Below, piece by piece: positions 16,816 to 25,618 of a stretch of DNA of 64,000 bases. This stretch comes from Terriglobia bacterium (lineage in GTDB: Bacteria > Acidobacteriota > UBA6911), in assembly GCA_020072565.1 (NCBI GenBank), contig JAIQGI010000016.1, forward strand, positions 58,580 through 122,579. The letters are read 5' to 3'. A program made the translations under genes and the position numbers. Each line of letters begins with the position of its first letter. Position 1 is the first letter of the stretch. Below the pieces are notes generated by a model, which was not told where the DNA came from, made no database searches, and was given only the letters and a program-made list of their open reading frames with translations.

Positions 16816-17451
16816 ATGTTCGCCATCGCTCGAAAAACCTCCTTCTTTTTCCTCACCCATCTGGGGACATTCTCGCTGCCGGCTTTCTTGCTGTTGAAGG
16901 GCAAAGGCAGCGTCATCTCCATGATGGCGATCTTTGTGCCCGCCTGGCTGAGCAGTTCGGTCCTGTGGAGCGAAAAAATGGAATCGTATGCGTTTTTGCG
17001 CATGCTGCCGGTGACCGACCGGGAAATTGTGCGCGTGAAATTTGGACTGGCCCTTGCAGCCGCCTTCGTCTACTGGCTGATATTGTCGCTGCTCGTCCGG
17101 GCCGCCTGGGGTTCTACTTGGGAGTATCCTGCATACGTAGCGCTCACCAATCTGACGTGCGCCATTTCACTGCCCCTTGTGGCCTGCTGGTACATCTTTT
17201 ACTGGCGGTTCGGCATATCCGCGCTGACCGCAGGGGTGCTTGCTTTTGTAGTGCTCGACGTCATCGCGACTTTTGTCGTCAACGTCGATCACGGGAACTG
17301 GGTCGGCGCACCGGGAATCCCGATCATCCGCTGGCTGGCCGAGGTGCCGTGGTATCCGCAGCTCTATCTTTTCCTGGCGGCTTTCGCCGCATATTACGGG
17401 CTCATGGAGGTGGCGATTCGCGTGAAAGCCAGGAGTGAGGCGTGCTTGTGA
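16816..17451 (+). CDS. ABC-2-type transporter membrane subunit
   Basis: 211 residues with six predicted helices, spaced through the whole chain. A cytoplasmic motif, MLPVTDREIVRVKFG, follows the second helix and resembles the 'LP.s..eiv..k' element of ABC-2 permeases. It starts one base after the ATPase stop, so coupling is likely. The substrate is unknown. Confidence 0.75.
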   Translation: MFAIARKTSFFFLTHLGTFSLPAFLLLKGKGSVISMMAIFVPAWLSSSVLWSEKMESYAFLRMLPVTDREIVRVKFGLALAAAFVYWLILSLLVRAAWGSTWEYPAYVALTNLTCAISLPLVACWYIFYWRFGISALTAGVLAFVVLDVIATFVVNVDHGNWVGAPGIPIIRWLAEVPWYPQLYLFLAAFAAYYGLMEVAIRVKARSEACL

Positions 17452-17510
17452 GTTTGGGCAGTGGAGGCTGAATGGGTATTTTCGGGCATGGTGCCGAAAG
17501 GAGGCTTCCG

Positions 17511-19541
17511 ATGAAATCGGTTCGATGGGTGTTGCTTCTGCCGACTCTCTTATTGCCGGCCTGGCCGGCCCAGGTCTCAAATCCGCCCGCGGCCGGAGAG
17601 TACTACTACGCGATTGAAATGAACGGCACTCTGTGCGGCTATGCACGGTATGTGACCTCGCCGCTCCTTCAGGACGGCAGAAAGATGCTTCTGCTGAAGC
17701 ACACGATTCTGATGCAAATGACGGCATTGGGGAGCCGAGTCGAGAGCAGACTCGGCCTGACCTATCATATCGATCCTGCCACAGGTCGATTCACCTACCA
17801 CGACAGCACCATCGAGCAGGGAGGAATGCGGCTGGCATCAAAAATCCGCATCGAGGGCGGACAGGCATTCGTCTCGGGAAGCGGGACAAACCAGGAGCAG
17901 GTGGTTCCACTGCCACCGGATGTCGTACTGGCCAACACTCTCTACTACCCGCACCTCGTGGTGGATTTTGTCGGCCGCAGGCTGGAGACCAAAACCTATC
18001 CGATCTTCGACGGGCGCGACGCCCAGGTACAGGAAACCGTTTACACCAGGGCAAGAATCGAGACACTCCGGCGTGCGGGCAAGACTTACGAGACCATCGT
18101 TCTGGACTCGTTGAACAAGTGGAATGGGATGAAATCGACGCTGTGGCTGGAACCGGCGACCGGAATCGCCGTCCAGACCCGACATCCAAACCGGCTTTCG
18201 TACCTGGCCGACGCTTCGGTGGTGCAGGCGGTCCAGACGGCCAACCTGGACGCAAACCTCATCGCCAACGCCAACATTTCCATCCCGAATCCCAGAGAAA
18301 TCTCCTACATGAAGGTCCGCACGACCATCGATCCCACCGGCTTCTGGGTGTCGCCGGAGGGGCTCAACATACCAGGACAACGCTTTGCCGGCACCGTCAA
18401 GGACAATCGTGTGGAGGGCGAGTTTGAGATCGAGCATCGCCGCTACGATGGCTCGAAGGCGCCCCCTTTCCCGCCCGATTTCAGCCGGGAGCCGGCTCTG
18501 AAGGATCATCTGGCGGCATCGGAGCTGATCCAGTCGGACGATCCTGTGTTGGTCGAAAAGGCCCGGGAGATCACAAAGGGTTCCAGGGACTCCTGGGAAG
18601 CGGCGCGCCGCTTGAGCCGATGGGTCGGCGAGAACATCGAGGGGGCGATTCCCGGCGGGGGCACTGCACGGGGAGTGTATGACACCCGCAGCGGTGAGTG
18701 CGGCGGCCACTCGTTCCTGGTGGCGGCGTTCTGCCGCGCTGTTGGCATTCCCGCGCGTGTGGTCTGGGGCTGCTTGTATGTCCCCTCCGGGGGCGGCGCC
18801 TTCGCCCAGCACGCCTGGAACGAGATTTACATGGAGGAGGCCGGCTGGATCCCTGTCGATTCGACGGTCGGGGAAACCGACCTCGTCGACTCAGGACACA
18901 TACGCATCGGGATTCACCAGTCCACAACCACGGCGCTGAATGCGCGCAAAATGGAGATCCTCGAATATCGGATCGGAGCGGGCGGTCCGGTGAAACCGAA
19001 TGCCCTCACCGCCGAGAAATATGAGAAGTACCTGGGAGAATACACCCACAGCGGCAAGGGCATGGTGCGGATCATCGTCCAGGATGGGTCGCTGGTTCTG
19101 GATATCCCAGGGAAGATCTCCCTCGCACTGAAGGATGCGGATGAGAAGGGAATCTGGCAGAGCACGCTCTCCGACCGTGTGTATATCACGTTCGAGGCGG
19201 CGGTTTCGGGCGCTGTCAACGAGGTTCGGGTGCACGAGATTATGATGCTGCGCCGCACCGGACCGCCGGATGTACCGTCAGCGGACTTACCGGCCGAGCT
19301 CCGTGGCTATCCGGGCAAGTACCTGCTGGCGCAGGCGCAGGCCGAGTTCGTAGTTCAATATGAAGGAGGAACCCTTCTCCTGCACAACCTTTCGGCAAAG
19401 AGGGTCACTCGCCTGAAGCCACTGGGCACTGAAGGCCGCTGGCAGGACGAATCCGGCAATCTGTCCATCCGATTCGCCATGGATGGCAAGACAGAGGTGG
19501 AGTCGTTGGTCATGGAGTCGGTCTCCCGTTTCCTACGATAG
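17511..19541 (+). CDS. Exported transglutaminase-like protein
   Basis: 676 residues with a clear signal peptide (MKSVRWVLLLPTLLLPAWPA). A large beta-rich N-terminal part is followed by a transglutaminase core at about 355-470, with the complete triad: Cys397 (GECGGHS), His434 (QHAWNEIYM) and Asp450 (PVDST). The C-terminal 190 residues are beta-rich with no recognised family. The core is the bacterial protease/transglutaminase type acting outside the cytoplasm. AAGGAGG fixes ATG 17511; ATG 17472 also has a GGAGG but would bury the signal peptide. It follows the ABC module by 59 bases and may be read with it. Confidence 0.82.
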   Translation: MKSVRWVLLLPTLLLPAWPAQVSNPPAAGEYYYAIEMNGTLCGYARYVTSPLLQDGRKMLLLKHTILMQMTALGSRVESRLGLTYHIDPATGRFTYHDSTIEQGGMRLASKIRIEGGQAFVSGSGTNQEQVVPLPPDVVLANTLYYPHLVVDFVGRRLETKTYPIFDGRDAQVQETVYTRARIETLRRAGKTYETIVLDSLNKWNGMKSTLWLEPATGIAVQTRHPNRLSYLADASVVQAVQTANLDANLIANANISIPNPREISYMKVRTTIDPTGFWVSPEGLNIPGQRFAGTVKDNRVEGEFEIEHRRYDGSKAPPFPPDFSREPALKDHLAASELIQSDDPVLVEKAREITKGSRDSWEAARRLSRWVGENIEGAIPGGGTARGVYDTRSGECGGHSFLVAAFCRAVGIPARVVWGCLYVPSGGGAFAQHAWNEIYMEEAGWIPVDSTVGETDLVDSGHIRIGIHQSTTTALNARKMEILEYRIGAGGPVKPNALTAEKYEKYLGEYTHSGKGMVRIIVQDGSLVLDIPGKISLALKDADEKGIWQSTLSDRVYITFEAAVSGAVNEVRVHEIMMLRRTGPPDVPSADLPAELRGYPGKYLLAQAQAEFVVQYEGGTLLLHNLSAKRVTRLKPLGTEGRWQDESGNLSIRFAMDGKTEVESLVMESVSRFLR

Positions 19542-19643
19542 GAAATGTCCCGGGGACCGGACGGGAAAGGGGTTCGCTAAGCCGGGCCCTGAGCGCCTTG
19601 CGGCACCCGGAATCTACCTTTTCAGGGAGAGTCGGGGAAGATT

Positions 19644-19937
19644 ATGAACTACACAATCCTTATGGCAGCCATCGGGGCTGCGGCCGTGATTTGGCATGTT
19701 ACGGCATCGATCCTGATCTACGAAGCGTTGCCCAAGGCTGTAGCCACCCGGCTCATCAGCTCGAGGCGCTCAGCGGGCTGCGGCTCGCACCTGCGTCGAT
19801 ACGGTATCGTGTTTTCGCAGCTCTTCGGGCACCGGCACCCCGGGGCCGACGAGTTCATTGACGATCGACACGATGCGCCACTGGCCGTCCTTCTTCATCA
19901 ACAGGAAGCTGTCGAGACCCTGCTGGGGCGGGCGTGA
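19644..19937 (+). pseudogene. Truncated small membrane protein
   Basis: The first 32 residues (MNYTILMAAIGAAAVIWHVT then ASILIYEALPKA) look like the start of a one-helix membrane protein, with GGGAAG before the ATG. After residue about 40 the frame runs antisense into the methyltransferase gene and has no protein-like character. This suggests that a rearrangement removed the real C-terminus. Confidence 0.45.
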
Positions 19938-20954
19938 GTCCGCCGGGATGTCTGCCGCATAGAGCACGAGTGAACGGGCGACGTCGCCCATGACCTGGGT
20001 CCGGCTGGCCAGGATTCTCTCCTCAAAGGCCTGTTCCTCGAGTTTCGCACTCTTGATGAAGGCCGCGAAGTCGGCCACGAACCCGGCCCGATTGAACACA
20101 CTTGTCGCGGTGCGGCTCGCCCGCAGGACGATCACCGCTTCGGGAATGAACAGGTCCTTGACCAGCTCCCAGTCCACTTCCTTGCCTGCCCTGAAAGACA
20201 CAAGGCGATACAGCTGCGCCACAACACCTTCGGCGGTGTTTAGCGTGGTTGCGATTTGGGAGGCTCGGGCGCTCCCGAGTGCCGGATCAGATCCTGAAGA
20301 CTGGTGATTCGAAGGCGCTGCCTGGGGCAACCGGAAGACCAAGGCGTAGCTTGTAGGCCAACTTGCCCGCGGATTGGGGTCGTTGTACAGGGCGATCTTC
20401 TCGAAGAGGAGCCCCGACTTCTCGATCGCTTTCCTTGTTACCTCGGGATCGCTTACGCACGGGTCGTTGAGGGTGAATGTGCGGGGCTGGGCTTGAGGAT
20501 TCCGCTTGTTCAGAACGGCCGTGATGACCAGCCGGCCCTCCGGCTTCAAATACTTCATGGCATTCTTCATGAACTGGTCCGGCTTGGATAAGTGATGAAA
20601 CACCTTGACCATGACAAGATAATCGACTTTCTCCGGCAAACGGGGATCCTCAACTTCACCGAGAATGGTGGTGAGGTTGGCAAGACTCCTCTCTCGTTTC
20701 CCCTTTTCGATCTGGTTGATCTTTTCTCGAGATATTTCGTTTGCGTAAACCTCACCCTCGGGTCCGACCTCGTGGACCAGCAGGAAGGCCAGTTCTCCTC
20801 GACCCGCACCCACGTCGGCCACTGTCATACCGGCCTTGATATCCAGGAGCCGGAGCAGGAATTCGTGAAACGACGTTGCTTTCTGCGCCGGCGCGAGATT
20901 CGCAACCAGAACAGCAACGGCCAGCGCAAAATCTCTTTTCATCCAACGCTTCAT
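19770..20954 (-). CDS. Exported class I methyltransferase fused to an NTF2/SnoaL-like domain
   Basis: 394 residues. A signal peptide-like N-terminus (core FALAVAVLVANLAPAQ) is followed by a Rossmann methyltransferase domain at about 35-205: motif I is VADVGAGRGELAFLL, with later VDYLVMVKVFHHLSKPDQF and LKPEGRLVITA. Residues about 245-375 resemble NTF2/SnoaL-like (DUF4440-type) domains (VVAQLYRLV, WELVKDLFIPEAVIVLR, FLLMKKDGQWRIVSIVNEL). A signal peptide on a SAM-dependent enzyme is odd because SAM is cytoplasmic; the same layout is frequent in Acidobacteriota. AAGGAGG sets the ATG at 20954. Confidence 0.75.
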   Translation of the reverse strand: MKRWMKRDFALAVAVLVANLAPAQKATSFHEFLLRLLDIKAGMTVADVGAGRGELAFLLVHEVGPEGEVYANEISREKINQIEKGKRERSLANLTTILGEVEDPRLPEKVDYLVMVKVFHHLSKPDQFMKNAMKYLKPEGRLVITAVLNKRNPQAQPRTFTLNDPCVSDPEVTRKAIEKSGLLFEKIALYNDPNPRASWPTSYALVFRLPQAAPSNHQSSGSDPALGSARASQIATTLNTAEGVVAQLYRLVSFRAGKEVDWELVKDLFIPEAVIVLRASRTATSVFNRAGFVADFAAFIKSAKLEEQAFEERILASRTQVMGDVARSLVLYAADIPADSRPPQQGLDSFLLMKKDGQWRIVSIVNELVGPGVPVPEELRKHDTVSTQVRAAAR

Positions 20955-21181
20955 GCGTGCCTCCTTCGGCAATAAGGTCATGCATTTTCATGCGCAGGGT
21001 GTGGCGCATGGGGGCTGCTGCGCAGCCTCTAGGATTAGACGCAAAAATGTTGGAAAAAACGCATGCCATTCTCTTATAAGCACCTCTGTTCGGGAGCACA
21101 AGGGGAAATCGGTGAGGACCTGAAAAATGAACGCTGACTATCTGGCCTTTGTCGTTCCGATAGGGATACGACTTCATGCAT

Positions 21182-21193
21182 CTACAAATGTAG
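21182..21193. promoter_or_regulatory. BlaI/MecI operator, distal
   Basis: CTACAAATGTAG is a perfect palindrome containing the TACAnnTGTA core bound by BlaI/MecI repressors. It lies ten bases upstream of the -35 element. Confidence 0.75.
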
Positions 21194-21202
21194 AAAATGT
21201 CC

Positions 21203-21232
21203 TTGACAAGGACATCGGGCTCATGAGATTCT
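21203..21232 (+). promoter_or_regulatory. Promoter of the BlaI/BlaR1 operon
   Basis: TTGACA (21203-21208) with a weak -10, GATTCT (21227-21232), 18 bases on. It is bracketed by the two operators. Confidence 0.5.
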
Positions 21233-21234
21233 TT

Positions 21235-21246
21235 CTACAAATGTAG
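21235..21246. promoter_or_regulatory. BlaI/MecI operator, proximal
   Basis: A second exact copy of CTACAAATGTAG, 53 bases (about five helical turns) from the first and just before the AAGGAG ribosome-binding site. It is suited to block initiation. Confidence 0.75.
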
Positions 21247-21262
21247 AAAGGAGTGCATTCCC

Positions 21263-21643
21263 ATGAGATTGAGTGAGGCGGAATGGCAGATCATGAAGGC
21301 GTTGTGGCGCTGCCAGCCGGCCACGGTCCGGGATCTGATCGAGCATTTGCCTCCAGGCGTGGACTGGGCCTACACCACGGTCAAGACAATGTTGACGCGG
21401 TTGGAAACCAAGCGGGCCGTCAGCGAGCGCAAGAACAAAAACGTCAGTGTCTACGAGGCTCTCGTTTCACCCGAGACCGCCCGGGGCAGCGCCTGGAGCA
21501 CTTTCCTGAATCAGGCATTTGACGGCGCAATGGAGCCCCTGCTCCACTTCCTGGTCAGAGGGCGGAAGTTGACTAAAAAACAGCGTCGCCAGTTGGCTCA
21601 GCTCCTCGAGGAGGAAGAACGCAGGGAAAAGGAGGAGAAATGA
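21263..21643 (+). CDS. BlaI/MecI family repressor
   Basis: 126 residues. The winged helix reads LSEAEWQIMKALWRCQPATV then DWAYTTVKTMLTRLETKRAV, followed by a C-terminal dimerisation helix region. In this family repression is lifted when the partner BlaR1 protease is activated. It has its own operator pair upstream and overlaps the next gene by four bases. With no beta-lactamase nearby, the regulated output is unclear. Confidence 0.92.
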   Translation: MRLSEAEWQIMKALWRCQPATVRDLIEHLPPGVDWAYTTVKTMLTRLETKRAVSERKNKNVSVYEALVSPETARGSAWSTFLNQAFDGAMEPLLHFLVRGRKLTKKQRRQLAQLLEEEERREKEEK

Positions 21644-23514
21644 TCGAACTCTGGAACATCATTGCGTATCGATGGTGGGACTGGATGGGATCCATGTTTT
21701 GGCAGGCCAGCCTCCTGATTCTCCTGGTGAGCGGCCTTGACCTGCTGATCCGGCGCAGGGTCTGGCCGCAGATTCGGTACGTGCTCTGGCTGCTGATCTT
21801 CGTGAAGCTCCTGATACCCCCCGGCTGGCATCTCCCCACGGCGGTGGTGCCTCGGCTGTTGGGGGAAACTCAGCAGCTGCTGGGTCGGGTCTGGGACCGG
21901 CAGTTTCCTTCGCCGGCGGCCTTGCGGGGAGCGGAACCGGCGCTCCCGGAGTCCGCTGCCATCCCGCAGCCGGTGGCCGGCTCCGGCCGGCCCGAAATAG
22001 TCACGCCTGCCGCATCTTCACGGCTGGTCCCCCAGGCATACCTTCTTGCATTCTGGTTGGCGGGCATGAGCCTCTTTCTGTTTCTTTTAATCTTCAAGAT
22101 GGCCAAGCTCCGCCGCTGGCACCGTCAACAGGAGGAGCGCAAAACGATCCCCCCGTGGTTTCACGAGCTGCTGGTCGAAACCAGCGGGCGCCTGAATCTC
22201 GAGCAACTGCCGGCCATCGTTTTTTCCCGGGATGCGGCGACGCCCGCGGTCTATGGAGTGTTCCGGCCGGTGCTGCTGTTGCCGGAACACTATCTGAATG
22301 ATCTGAGCAGGGAGGAAGCCGAGCACGTCCTGCTGCACGAGTTGTGCCACGTGAAGCGGGGCGATCTGTGGGTTCACGGCCTGGTCATGCTGCTGCAGGT
22401 CGCATATTGGTTCAATCCGTTCCTGCTGTGGGCGAACCGGCAGTTGCGCCATGTACGCGAAATGTGCTGTGACCAGACCCTTGCGGCCCGGCTTCAGGAT
22501 CGGACCGAAGCCTATCGGAAAACCCTTCTGAACACCGCGCGGGAACTCCTGACGGAAAAGGTGGAACCCGGAATGGGCCTGCTGGGTGTGTTCGAAGAAC
22601 CCTTCTGGCTGGTGGCGCGGATTCGTTGGCTGGAGAAAAAAACCTGGCATCATCGCAAGTCCATTGCGGCTTCAGCCGCCCTCGTCATCCTGGGCATGGC
22701 GGTTCTGGTGATGCCCATGGCCGGACGGCCCGCCTCGGTGAATCCAACGGTGGATCCGGCCGCTCAGTATTCTGGGAGCCCATTTTCTGCAAGCCAGCAG
22801 CCCGTGGAAGCGCCTGCCTCCGGAGCCGGTGTTCGTGCCGTTTACTGGCGCATGATCACCCGGGAGACCGACTATTTCTTCTGGCTCGAGGCCGAGTCCC
22901 GCTTTTTTTCCATGGAGGAAGGCTGGCATGCGGGCAACAAAGTCGCGCTGCTCGAGGGAGGCCGGACCTTCATCCTGGATAAGGAAAAGAACCGCTTCCT
23001 TTTTCTGAACCACAACCGAAAGACCTATCTGGAAGTCCCGCCGCCGGTGAATCGGGCGACGGCATATGCTCCTGAACTCGCGAGATTTTTCGAAGAGCGC
23101 AAGACGTCGGGGCGGGTGAAATCGCTGGGCGAAACGCAGCAGATTCTGGGACGAACATGCAATGGCTTCCGCCTGATCAACTGGAGCGCCTATGGCGGCG
23201 AACAGACGGACCGTGCGGAAAACATCGTCTGGACCACCAATGACGTTCCCTTTAACGTCGCGTTGTTCGACGAGGCGCTTGCCAACATGCGCCTGCTGGT
23301 TTCCAACAAAGATGAAGCGCTTCTGCAGGAGATGCAGAAACGCATGAAGGGATACCAAATGGGAATCGAACAGGAGACCGGGCGGTTTCCATTCAACAAA
23401 AAGTATGTGATGCGCGTAGTTGAAATCGCCGAGAAGATCGTCCCCCCCGGCATTTTCAGCGTGCCGCCGGACTATACCCGGCTCGAAAAGCTCGACGTCG
23501 GAAATCTTCGCTGA
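21640..23514 (+). CDS. BlaR1/MecR1-like M56 membrane peptidase with an unusual sensor domain
   Basis: 624 residues. The N-terminal half has transmembrane segments at about 15-35, 40-62, 130-150 and 345-362. The M56 zinc site HELCH lies at residues 233-237, in the context LLHELCHVKRGDLW. After the last helix, residues about 390-624 form an extracytoplasmic domain with DUF4412-like features (EAESRFFSMEEGWHAGNK, ERKTSGRVKSLGETQQILG, VPPDYTRLEKL). The penicillin-binding transpeptidase sensor of true BlaR1 is not seen. This implies a different signal, by inference. Confidence 0.88.
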   Translation: MIELWNIIAYRWWDWMGSMFWQASLLILLVSGLDLLIRRRVWPQIRYVLWLLIFVKLLIPPGWHLPTAVVPRLLGETQQLLGRVWDRQFPSPAALRGAEPALPESAAIPQPVAGSGRPEIVTPAASSRLVPQAYLLAFWLAGMSLFLFLLIFKMAKLRRWHRQQEERKTIPPWFHELLVETSGRLNLEQLPAIVFSRDAATPAVYGVFRPVLLLPEHYLNDLSREEAEHVLLHELCHVKRGDLWVHGLVMLLQVAYWFNPFLLWANRQLRHVREMCCDQTLAARLQDRTEAYRKTLLNTARELLTEKVEPGMGLLGVFEEPFWLVARIRWLEKKTWHHRKSIAASAALVILGMAVLVMPMAGRPASVNPTVDPAAQYSGSPFSASQQPVEAPASGAGVRAVYWRMITRETDYFFWLEAESRFFSMEEGWHAGNKVALLEGGRTFILDKEKNRFLFLNHNRKTYLEVPPPVNRATAYAPELARFFEERKTSGRVKSLGETQQILGRTCNGFRLINWSAYGGEQTDRAENIVWTTNDVPFNVALFDEALANMRLLVSNKDEALLQEMQKRMKGYQMGIEQETGRFPFNKKYVMRVVEIAEKIVPPGIFSVPPDYTRLEKLDVGNLR

Positions 23515-23549
23515 ACCTGCCGCTCGGAATTTCTGTGGGGGTGAGTGAA

Positions 23550-23822
23550 ATGAAACACCGGGATGCCAGAATGATTTCGATCTTTTTCGTGGCGATGTCT
23601 GCCGCCGTCGTGACGGTCTTGATTGCCGGATTCGTCACGGCTGTCGACTGCGCGGGAGAATCTGGCTCCCGTTCTGGATCGAACTCGAAAGGACACCGGG
23701 CAGGCTATAGTCCGGAGGAACTCGCAGGAGGACGAGGCCGTCGGCGTGAAGCTGGAATCAGAACCTGGCAACATCCGACATGCCAGCCCAGGCGCGCGGC
23801 AACCACAGGTTGCTGCCGCTGA
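23550..23822 (+). CDS. Possible short exported/membrane peptide
   Basis: ATG 23550 follows a GGGGTGAG ribosome-binding site and opens a frame whose first 36 residues contain one hydrophobic helix (MISIFFVAMSAAVVTVLIAG). Beyond about residue 40 the sequence is low-complexity Arg/Gly and not protein-like, so this may be a truncated gene. Confidence 0.25.
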   Translation: MKHRDARMISIFFVAMSAAVVTVLIAGFVTAVDCAGESGSRSGSNSKGHRAGYSPEELAGGRGRRREAGIRTWQHPTCQPRRAATTGCCR

Positions 23823-23887
23823 ACTTCCGTGTCGCGCAGAGAGGCTGGAGCATGCCGGGCATGTGGCACGCATGGGGGATGTCTACC

Positions 23888-24424
23888 ATGAGATTCGGTT
23901 CGAAGCGGGAGCTTTTGGAGAGGAACGAGAAGGAGCACCAGGCGTTTGTCGAGCTCGCGAGGTCCATACCGAGGTCACGCTATCGAGAGGAAGGGGTCTG
24001 GGGTGACGGCTGGGCCATACAAGATCTCCTCGCCCACCTCATGGAGTGGGAACAGATGTTCCTGCGCTGGTACCGCGAGGGGCGCGAGGGTGGAAAACCC
24101 GCCCTTCCCGCTCCGGGATACAAGTGGAACCAGATACCGGAGCTGAACCGGGCCATCTGGCGCAAGCACCGCCGGAGTTCGACCAAGAAGGTTATAGAGG
24201 GATTTGAATCCAGTTATGAAGAGATCCTCGCCCTGGTCTGGCAGCTGTCGCCTGAGGAGCTCCTCATCCCCGGACATTTCGCCTGGACGGGGAAGTATCC
24301 ACTCACGACGTATCTTGCACCGAACACCGGCAGCCACTATCGCTTTGCGACGAGGGTCCTCAAAAGGTGGCTGAAGGAGCAAAAGGCCCAAGAGAGTGTC
24401 CGGCCCAATACCAGCCGCCGCTGA
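23888..24424 (+). CDS. ClbS/DfsB family (DUF1706) four-helix protein
   Basis: 178 residues. The chain matches the DinB-like four-helix ClbS/DfsB family: the N-terminal FGSKRELLERNEKEHQAFVEL helix (listed in part), WAIQDLLAHLMEWEQMFLRW, a central KWNQIPELNRAIW and a C-terminal SHYRFATRVLKRWL. ClbS itself is a colibactin self-resistance hydrolase; most relatives are uncharacterised. ATG 23888 follows GGGGGA at eight bases; ATG 23879 is possible. Confidence 0.75.
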   Translation: MRFGSKRELLERNEKEHQAFVELARSIPRSRYREEGVWGDGWAIQDLLAHLMEWEQMFLRWYREGREGGKPALPAPGYKWNQIPELNRAIWRKHRRSSTKKVIEGFESSYEEILALVWQLSPEELLIPGHFAWTGKYPLTTYLAPNTGSHYRFATRVLKRWLKEQKAQESVRPNTSRR

Positions 24425-24530
24425 ATCCGCTGTGCAGTCCCTGGTAGAAGCCGACGCTTCCCCACACCATAATGACCACGGCAGCGGCCAGGAATAATCC
24501 CCGGCGGCGCTTGACGGCAAGGCCGCGCAT
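24360..24530 (-). CDS. Small single-pass membrane protein, 56 residues
   Basis: The ATG at 24530 is preceded by a strong GGAGGTG ribosome-binding site. The product starts MRGLAVKRRRGLFLAAAVVI, a basic N-terminus running into one hydrophobic helix. A Gly/aromatic tail follows (SGGWYWAGHS). The last 65 bases are antisense to the ClbS-like gene. No family is recognised. Confidence 0.45.
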   Translation of the reverse strand: MRGLAVKRRRGLFLAAAVVIMVWGSVGFYQGLHSGFSGGWYWAGHSLGPFAPSATF

Positions 24531-24844
24531 GCTACACCTCCAGTTCTCTCTGCCCGATCCGATGACGGACCTCTGCGGCCGTCAGAAGCAGAATCTCCAG
24601 CTGCCTATTGAGGATCAGATATTATAGGGACACAATTCCGAGGAAAGATGTGTCGCCCCTTCAAGGCTCTTTCTTCACTTGCTCTCAACCCCGGGCTCAG
24701 GCCCGGTGCTATTCTCTTTCGCCCCTTCGGGGCTCGGAATTTGATTTCTATCTCAATATTCCACGACTGTCTATAAGTAGCCAGTCCTTGCGTGGCGCGC
24801 TCCTGCTGGCCGAGAGCAAAATCGGGAATGGCATTGGACGTTGG
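24531..24844. other. Intergenic region
   Basis: No gene seen. It contains the REP-like double hairpin at 24691-24733 between the small membrane gene and the response regulator's 3' end. Confidence 0.5.
24691..24733. repeat. REP-like double hairpin
   Basis: CCGGGC-TCAG-GCCCGG (24691-24706), a spacer with CTATTC, and GCCCC-TTC-GGGGC (24721-24733). It shares its layout and spacer with the element at 10785-10828. Confidence 0.6.
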
Positions 24845-25618
24845 TCACGCCAGCGGCCCCTGGATGCCGAGCTTTTCAGTCAACGCCCCGCGGTTGCGGC
24901 GACTTAACGGCAGGACCTGACCGCTCTGCAGGATGATCTTGTAGTCGCCGTGCCAATGCGGCCTCAGTTCACGGATCCGGTCGAGGTTCACCACGGTGGA
25001 GCGATGGATGCGCGCGAAGTGCTCAGGATCGAGGCGCGATTCAATATGTCCCAGGCTGTCGCGAACGATGTGGCTCTGCTTGCCGGCGTGCACGCAGACA
25101 TAGTTGCCTGCCGCCTCCAGCCAATCCACATCGCCTATGTTGAGAAGGAGCACCCGGTCCCCCGTTTTGACCACCAGCCTCTGCAGATACCTCGGCTCGG
25201 CGCCGAAGCGGCTCGCCAGCTGCCGGATCTGCTCGCTGAGCTCGTCGCCGCCCTGCCCCCCGAGGCGGCGGCGGACCCGTTGCAGAGTCTCTCGGAAACG
25301 GAGTGGGTCAAACGGTTTGAGGAGGTAGTCGAGAGCCTCCGCTTCAAAGGCCTGCAGCGCGTAAGTATCGTAGGCGGTCACGAAAACCAGGGCAGGGAGT
25401 CGGCGCGGGCCGACAGCCCGGATCACTTCGAGGCCGTTCATCTCCGGCATCTGCACATCGAGGAAGACCAGGTCGGGGCTCAGATCGTTGATTGCAGAGA
25501 CAGCCGAGTGCCCGTCAGCGCACTCGCCGACCACGGAAATGTCCGATTCCCCGCTGAGCATGCGCCGGATCCTCTTACGAGCGAGAGGTTCATCATCTAC
25601 AATCAGCGCGCGATACAC
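24845..25618 (-). CDS. LytTR-type response regulator
   Basis: 257 residues. The receiver domain spans residues 1-120 (ALIVDDEPLARKRIRRML, phospho-acceptor in LVFLDVQMPEMNG, VTAYDTYALQAFEAEALDYLLKPF). The LytTR DNA-binding domain spans about 150-250 (DVDWLEAAGNYVCVH, FARIHRSTVVNLDRI, QVLPLSRRN). The start is a GTG with a G-rich ribosome-binding site. The cognate kinase is the next gene upstream on the same strand, 168 bases away. Confidence 0.92.
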   Translation of the reverse strand: MYRALIVDDEPLARKRIRRMLSGESDISVVGECADGHSAVSAINDLSPDLVFLDVQMPEMNGLEVIRAVGPRRLPALVFVTAYDTYALQAFEAEALDYLLKPFDPLRFRETLQRVRRRLGGQGGDELSEQIRQLASRFGAEPRYLQRLVVKTGDRVLLLNIGDVDWLEAAGNYVCVHAGKQSHIVRDSLGHIESRLDPEHFARIHRSTVVNLDRIRELRPHWHGDYKIILQSGQVLPLSRRNRGALTEKLGIQGPLA

